Source: Caenicola sp034331105 (GTDB lineage: Bacteria; Synergistota; Synergistia; Synergistales; Synergistaceae). Taken from it: a DNA stretch of 64,000 bases. The stretch covers positions 310,001-374,000 of the forward strand of contig JAXQGB010000011.1 in the NCBI GenBank assembly GCA_034331105.1, given 5' to 3'. Shown piece after piece: positions 60,416 through 64,000 of this stretch; positions within the stretch are counted from its first letter, which is position 1; every line of letters starts with the position of its first letter. The position numbers and the translations under genes were made by a program. The notes under the pieces were generated by a model. The model was not told the origin of the DNA. It ran no database searches and worked only from the letters and a program-made list of their open reading frames with translations.

Positions 60416-63019
60416 ATGGCAGCAAAGCGCAAGCTGCAGTATGTTTTCGGTGCGGATATTTCTGAAGCTGAGAAAAATTTTAAAAAGATGGGAAATGTCA
60501 TCGAGCGTACCGGAAAGAGGATGCAGAATTTATCCGGTACTATTACCAAGCTGTCTGCGCCTCTTATTGCGATCAGCGGCATAGCTACAAAGATTGCTCT
60601 GGACTATGACAACGCGGTTGATACTATTGCAGCAGGAACAGGCGCGACCGGGCAGAATTTAAAAAAACTTGAGCAGTCATTCAGATCTGTCGCTAAATCT
60701 GTTCCTCAGAGCATGGCCGAAACATCCAAGGTTATTGCAGATTTTAATACAAGGACAGGTGCGACCGGGAAAACTCTTGAGGCTCTGTCTGTTCAGGCGC
60801 TCGATGCGAGTAGGCTGCTTGGTGAAGATGTTAGTTCTGTAGTAGCAGAATCTACCAAAGCAATGAACGACTGGGGCGTTTCCCTGGATAACAGTTCGGG
60901 CTTCCTCGATAAAATCTTCCTTGCTTCACAGCAAACAGGCGTAGCAATGGGTACTCTTTCTTCTCAAATGTATAAATATGGTTCAGCGCTAAGGCAGATG
61001 GGTTTTGATGTTGATAGCACGATTGCCACACTTGCCGCATTTGAAAGGGCCGGCGTTAACACAGAACTTGTAATGGGATCGCTCAGGATCGCCCTGGGGA
61101 AGCTGGCAAAAGCGGGTGCAACCGATCTTCCCGGAGCATTAAAGGCAAGTATTGAAGCGATAAAAAGCGCAAAGACGGGCGGAGAAGCAGCTGCTATCGC
61201 TATTGAAACTTTCGGCAGCAGGGCCGGCGCTGACATGGCAGCAGCGATCCGTGAGGGGCGTTTCGAAGTAGACGAACTTGTTAAAGCTCTAATGTCAGCG
61301 GAGGGACAAATAGCCCGTACAGCACAGGAAACTGATGGTTTTAAAGAAAAAATGGGGCGCTTGAAGAATCAGGTTTCGCTTACGCTCGAGCCTCTTGGAA
61401 CTGCCATTTTGAAAGTTGCAGAGAAACACATGCCTAAATTGAGCAAAGCCTTGGATAACATGAACCTTGAGGTAGACCAGAGCAAGGTTGAAATGGGCCT
61501 TCTAACGGCAGGTTTTGTTGCCGGAACTTTTGCTATAGGGTCATATATTGCTATCGTGGGAAGCGCAGTCAAAGCATTAGCCGGACTTAATGCTGTCCTT
61601 GCTGTATCCCCTGTCGGAGCAGCTCTTCTTGTCGGCGGAGCTGCGATCGGAACCGGATACATGTTAGGCAAAAATCTAAACAAATATGTCAATAGGAACA
61701 AGCCAACGTACACTCCATACGCGCCAGGTCAGGACAACACAGGGATAGGAGATCTGCAGGAAAAAATTAAAAAAGCAGCAGCAGGTGAAGATTTAAGAGC
61801 TTTTAATCTTGATTCTTTTCTTTCGTCATTGCCGAAGACAAAAAAAAATGAGTCGGGAAGAGGATCCGGAGCAAGCTCGAAAAAAGGAAAATCTTCCGCA
61901 ACCGATGCCGCAAAGAAGGCGAGAGAAGCTGAGGAAGCTCTCGCTAAAGCGGCCAGGAAAGCCGGTGAAGAGGTCGCTTTTGCAATAGAGCGAATGGAAG
62001 CCCAAAAGCAGCTTTCTCTTGAAATAACGGATGCTGTGGCGCAGGGAGAAGCAAAATTTTATGAAGATATGGGATGGGAAAATTCCATGGGTCTGTTGGG
62101 CGATGAAGAATATTTGTTGCTTCTTAAAGACAGATTTATTGAGCTAAGGGGCGAGCTTGAAAAGATTGGCATAGACATGTCAAACATCGCCAACTGGAGC
62201 GAGCCAATGAAAGAAGCCTTCGCTGAAATTCAAAACAAAGGCGGAGATATCGCCGCAAAATCCATTGATTCATTCAAAGCTCAAATGGAATCAGGAACAA
62301 TTACCGGAGCTGAGTATGAATCGATGCTTATCAATATAATGGACAAATTTGCCGAATATCCTGCGATTGTAAAAATGGCCCGAGACGAACTGGAAGCGTT
62401 CAGGCTTGGCCAGGCTTCGGCTCTTGCAACCACCGCCAGCCAGGTTAAAGCTGCCTGGGATGACATGCGTCAGTCTATAGCACTTGTACCTAATGCGATT
62501 GGAGATGCTTTTGTCTCGGCGATCCGCGGATCTGAATCTCTCAGCGACGCACTCAATAAAGTGCTTGCGGACATTGGTGCTGTCATTGCGAAGGCATTTA
62601 TTATGAAAATGCTGTTTGGGTCGTCTGGCACAGGGGGAATTTTAGGTCCTATTATCGGTGGCCTGGGTATCTTTGGAGACGGTGGCGTCTTTGATCAGAC
62701 CGGGGTAACTGCATTTGCTTCGGGAGGGATCGTAAACGGCCCTACCCTTTTTCCTCATGCAGGCGGAATCGGTTTAATGGGTGAGGCCGGACCTGAAGGA
62801 GTCTTCAAACTTAAACGCAACGGCAAGGGAGAACTTGGGGTAATTGCAAGCGATGAATCCTCTTCTCCTGTAATTATAAATGTCCTGGATAAAGGTGACC
62901 TGGAACAGGTTACATATGAAGCAATGAGCAAGTATCCCGGCTCTCAGATCGTGACAAACCATGTATTGAGGCAGCGGATCGAGCGCGGCAGTTTGGCATT
63001 TGGAGGTGCAGTACGATGA
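60416..63019 (+). CDS. Tail tape measure protein (TP901 type)
   Basis: 867 residues. The TP901-like core (AETSKVIADFNTRTGATGKT; AGADMAAAIREGRFEVDELV) covers about 70-310, hydrophobic segments 355-420, coiled coils 500-690, and the common C-terminal motif VTAFASGGIVNGPTLFPHAG and GEAGPEGVFKL. AAGGAGGTG precedes the ATG. Tail length should scale with it (about 130 nm by the 0.15 nm per residue rule). Confidence 0.94.
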   Translation: MAAKRKLQYVFGADISEAEKNFKKMGNVIERTGKRMQNLSGTITKLSAPLIAISGIATKIALDYDNAVDTIAAGTGATGQNLKKLEQSFRSVAKSVPQSMAETSKVIADFNTRTGATGKTLEALSVQALDASRLLGEDVSSVVAESTKAMNDWGVSLDNSSGFLDKIFLASQQTGVAMGTLSSQMYKYGSALRQMGFDVDSTIATLAAFERAGVNTELVMGSLRIALGKLAKAGATDLPGALKASIEAIKSAKTGGEAAAIAIETFGSRAGADMAAAIREGRFEVDELVKALMSAEGQIARTAQETDGFKEKMGRLKNQVSLTLEPLGTAILKVAEKHMPKLSKALDNMNLEVDQSKVEMGLLTAGFVAGTFAIGSYIAIVGSAVKALAGLNAVLAVSPVGAALLVGGAAIGTGYMLGKNLNKYVNRNKPTYTPYAPGQDNTGIGDLQEKIKKAAAGEDLRAFNLDSFLSSLPKTKKNESGRGSGASSKKGKSSATDAAKKAREAEEALAKAARKAGEEVAFAIERMEAQKQLSLEITDAVAQGEAKFYEDMGWENSMGLLGDEEYLLLLKDRFIELRGELEKIGIDMSNIANWSEPMKEAFAEIQNKGGDIAAKSIDSFKAQMESGTITGAEYESMLINIMDKFAEYPAIVKMARDELEAFRLGQASALATTASQVKAAWDDMRQSIALVPNAIGDAFVSAIRGSESLSDALNKVLADIGAVIAKAFIMKMLFGSSGTGGILGPIIGGLGIFGDGGVFDQTGVTAFASGGIVNGPTLFPHAGGIGLMGEAGPEGVFKLKRNGKGELGVIASDESSSPVIINVLDKGDLEQVTYEAMSKYPGSQIVTNHVLRQRIERGSLAFGGAVR

Positions 63020-63420
63020 CAGTACCGGCAATAACGAAATACAACGCTGCCGAATTGGCAACGATAAGCATACCCTCATACTCGGTTCTTGAAGTCAACC
63101 AGGAGGATATAGCGGTGGAATTTACATCTCCATCGCGATTGTCCCAATGGCTGTACGTTGATGCTTTCCTTGGGAACTCATGGTCATTAACCATCCATGC
63201 TATGACCGGCACAGAAGTAGCAACGCTGAAAACGTTCTGGGAAAACCACAAGGGACGGGTCATTCCGTTTAAATGGGTCAATCCTACTGACGGAACAACT
63301 TATTATGTCCGTTTCAGTTCTTCATCGCTGCTCTTCCAGCGTGTTTCAAAAACACACTGGAGCTGCTCGATTCTTATCAGCGAAGCGCATCCATTGGAGA
63401 TAGAGGTTTCGGGGGTGTAA
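63016..63420 (+). CDS. Minor tail protein (distal tail/gpM-like)
   Basis: A 134-residue beta-rich protein (LEVNQEDIAVEFTSPSRLSQ; TGTEVATLKTFWENHKGRVI; PFKWVNPTDGTTYYVRFSS). This fits DUF2460/gpM-like minor tail proteins encoded just after the tape measure. The ATG overlaps the tape measure stop. Confidence 0.75.
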   Translation: MTVPAITKYNAAELATISIPSYSVLEVNQEDIAVEFTSPSRLSQWLYVDAFLGNSWSLTIHAMTGTEVATLKTFWENHKGRVIPFKWVNPTDGTTYYVRFSSSSLLFQRVSKTHWSCSILISEAHPLEIEVSGV

Positions 63421-63422
63421 TA

Positions 63423-64000
63423 ATGAACAAGAGTGATTTTATATCCGATGCGGTTGCGCTCGATCTCGGCAAGAGCGGGGTCAAGGTTGCAGAAACGCTT
63501 GAAATAGAAGTTGACGGTGAATGGTGGAATCTTATAAATTCTTCTAAGTCAACATCATTGCCAGTCTTTGACCATAGGGAAGAAGCCCCTCCGCTGACGT
63601 CTGATGGAGTTATTGATGTTTCTGGAATGAGCAAAATTAGAGTCACAGAAAATGCAACAAATAAAGATGTTTATACCCCTATGTTTACCGCATTGTTTGC
63701 AAATGGTGATGAAGTATTTATCTATTGCTCATCACGTGGCATATATCCGTCCAATACAAGTTATTCTCTGCTTAAAATTAGAGGCATAAACAAGACACAA
63801 AATGTAACTTGGACTAAGGAGCATGTTATAGAAAAAAATGATAAATGTTATCCTATTTATTTTGATCCAATAATAAACGCCATTGTAATTACTTATCGTT
63901 TTAATTATTCGGGATCAAGAAGATATGCAGTTTTAGTGAATTCTGTAGGCACAACTCTTGAATCCCCTTATATTGCCACAACTGCGATAGCTTCAACAGA
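63423..64000 (+). CDS. Tail tip or fibre-region protein (partial, cut by right edge)
   Basis: An open frame of at least 192 codons from the ATG at 63423 (GGGGTG upstream) to the window end. It begins FISDAVALDLGKSGVKVAET. It is beta-rich, with no recognised domain in the visible part. Its position suggests a tail tip protein. From about 63640 the base composition becomes AT-rich, suggesting a mosaic junction in a host-range gene. Confidence 0.7.
   Translation, partial: MNKSDFISDAVALDLGKSGVKVAETLEIEVDGEWWNLINSSKSTSLPVFDHREEAPPLTSDGVIDVSGMSKIRVTENATNKDVYTPMFTALFANGDEVFIYCSSRGIYPSNTSYSLLKIRGINKTQNVTWTKEHVIEKNDKCYPIYFDPIINAIVITYRFNYSGSRRYAVLVNSVGTTLESPYIATTAIAST

Overview
The window looks like chromosome of a strictly anaerobic, amino-acid- or heterocycle-fermenting bacterium. 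Its gene content (molybdenum hydroxylases with a YqeB-type selenium-hydroxylase protein, TAXI-TRAP uptake, methylaspartate ammonia-lyase, class I fumarase-type subunits, many ferredoxin-like proteins) would suit Synergistota or an anaerobic Clostridia-like lineage. That assignment is an inference from gene content only; no rRNA or other marker gene is present.

Region 1 (1-26.3 kb) is metabolic. After a PAS sensor protein cut by the left edge and a solitary FAD-dependent reductase, 17 genes run leftward from 25135 to 3614. They appear to start at a good sigma-70 promoter (25214-25241) and end at a strong terminator (3496-3543). The encoded proteins are a two-subunit fumarase-type hydratase, an enamidase-like amidohydrolase, 3-methylaspartate ammonia-lyase, a TAXI-TRAP importer, a complete molybdenum hydroxylase (S-M-L order), an AbrB-type permease, a 6-hydroxynicotinate-reductase-like iron-sulfur protein, a UPF0280 protein, a second complete molybdenum hydroxylase (L-M-S order), an OYE/GltD-like fusion and YqeB. 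A divergent IclR-type regulator and a perfect palindrome just downstream of the promoter complete the unit. Together they read as uptake, hydroxylation, reduction, ring opening, deamination and hydration of an N-heterocycle. The presence of methylaspartate ammonia-lyase does not fit the known nicotinate fermentation route, so the substrate and part of the pathway may be undescribed.

Region 2 (26.3-31.9 kb) is a decayed island. It has an integrase remnant, an apparently intact toxin-antitoxin-SecB-like chaperone (TAC) operon with its own promoter and operator, an HsdR-tail chimera, a DUF4236 protein and small secreted or membrane proteins. It ends at the 3' half of a tRNA-Gly(GCC) gene, which is the left attachment site of the next element.

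Region 3 (31.9-64 kb, continuing beyond the window) is an integrated HK97-type siphophage. Beside its integrase it carries two AT-rich defence-like modules. One is a four-gene operon: SMC-like zinc-hook ATPase, ABC-3C-like middle component, PD-(D/E)XK nuclease and DNA methyltransferase. The other is an AAA ATPase plus TOPRIM-like pair. The modules are bounded by repeated cassettes made of a ~99-residue ORF, a repressor-tail ORF and a terminator. To the right come the S24 repressor/Cro switch, Rha-type antirepressor, small early genes, DnaD-like and DnaC-like replication proteins, a methyltransferase, a second tyrosine recombinase, HNH, terminases, portal, ClpP-like protease, capsid, head-tail connectors, tail tube, tail chaperones, tape measure and distal tail proteins.

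Two -1 frameshift signals can be read directly. A classic A_AAA_AAC at the tail chaperone pair joins G to GT. An A_AAA_AAA just before the capsid stop codon would append two Ig-like (X2) domains to the major capsid protein.
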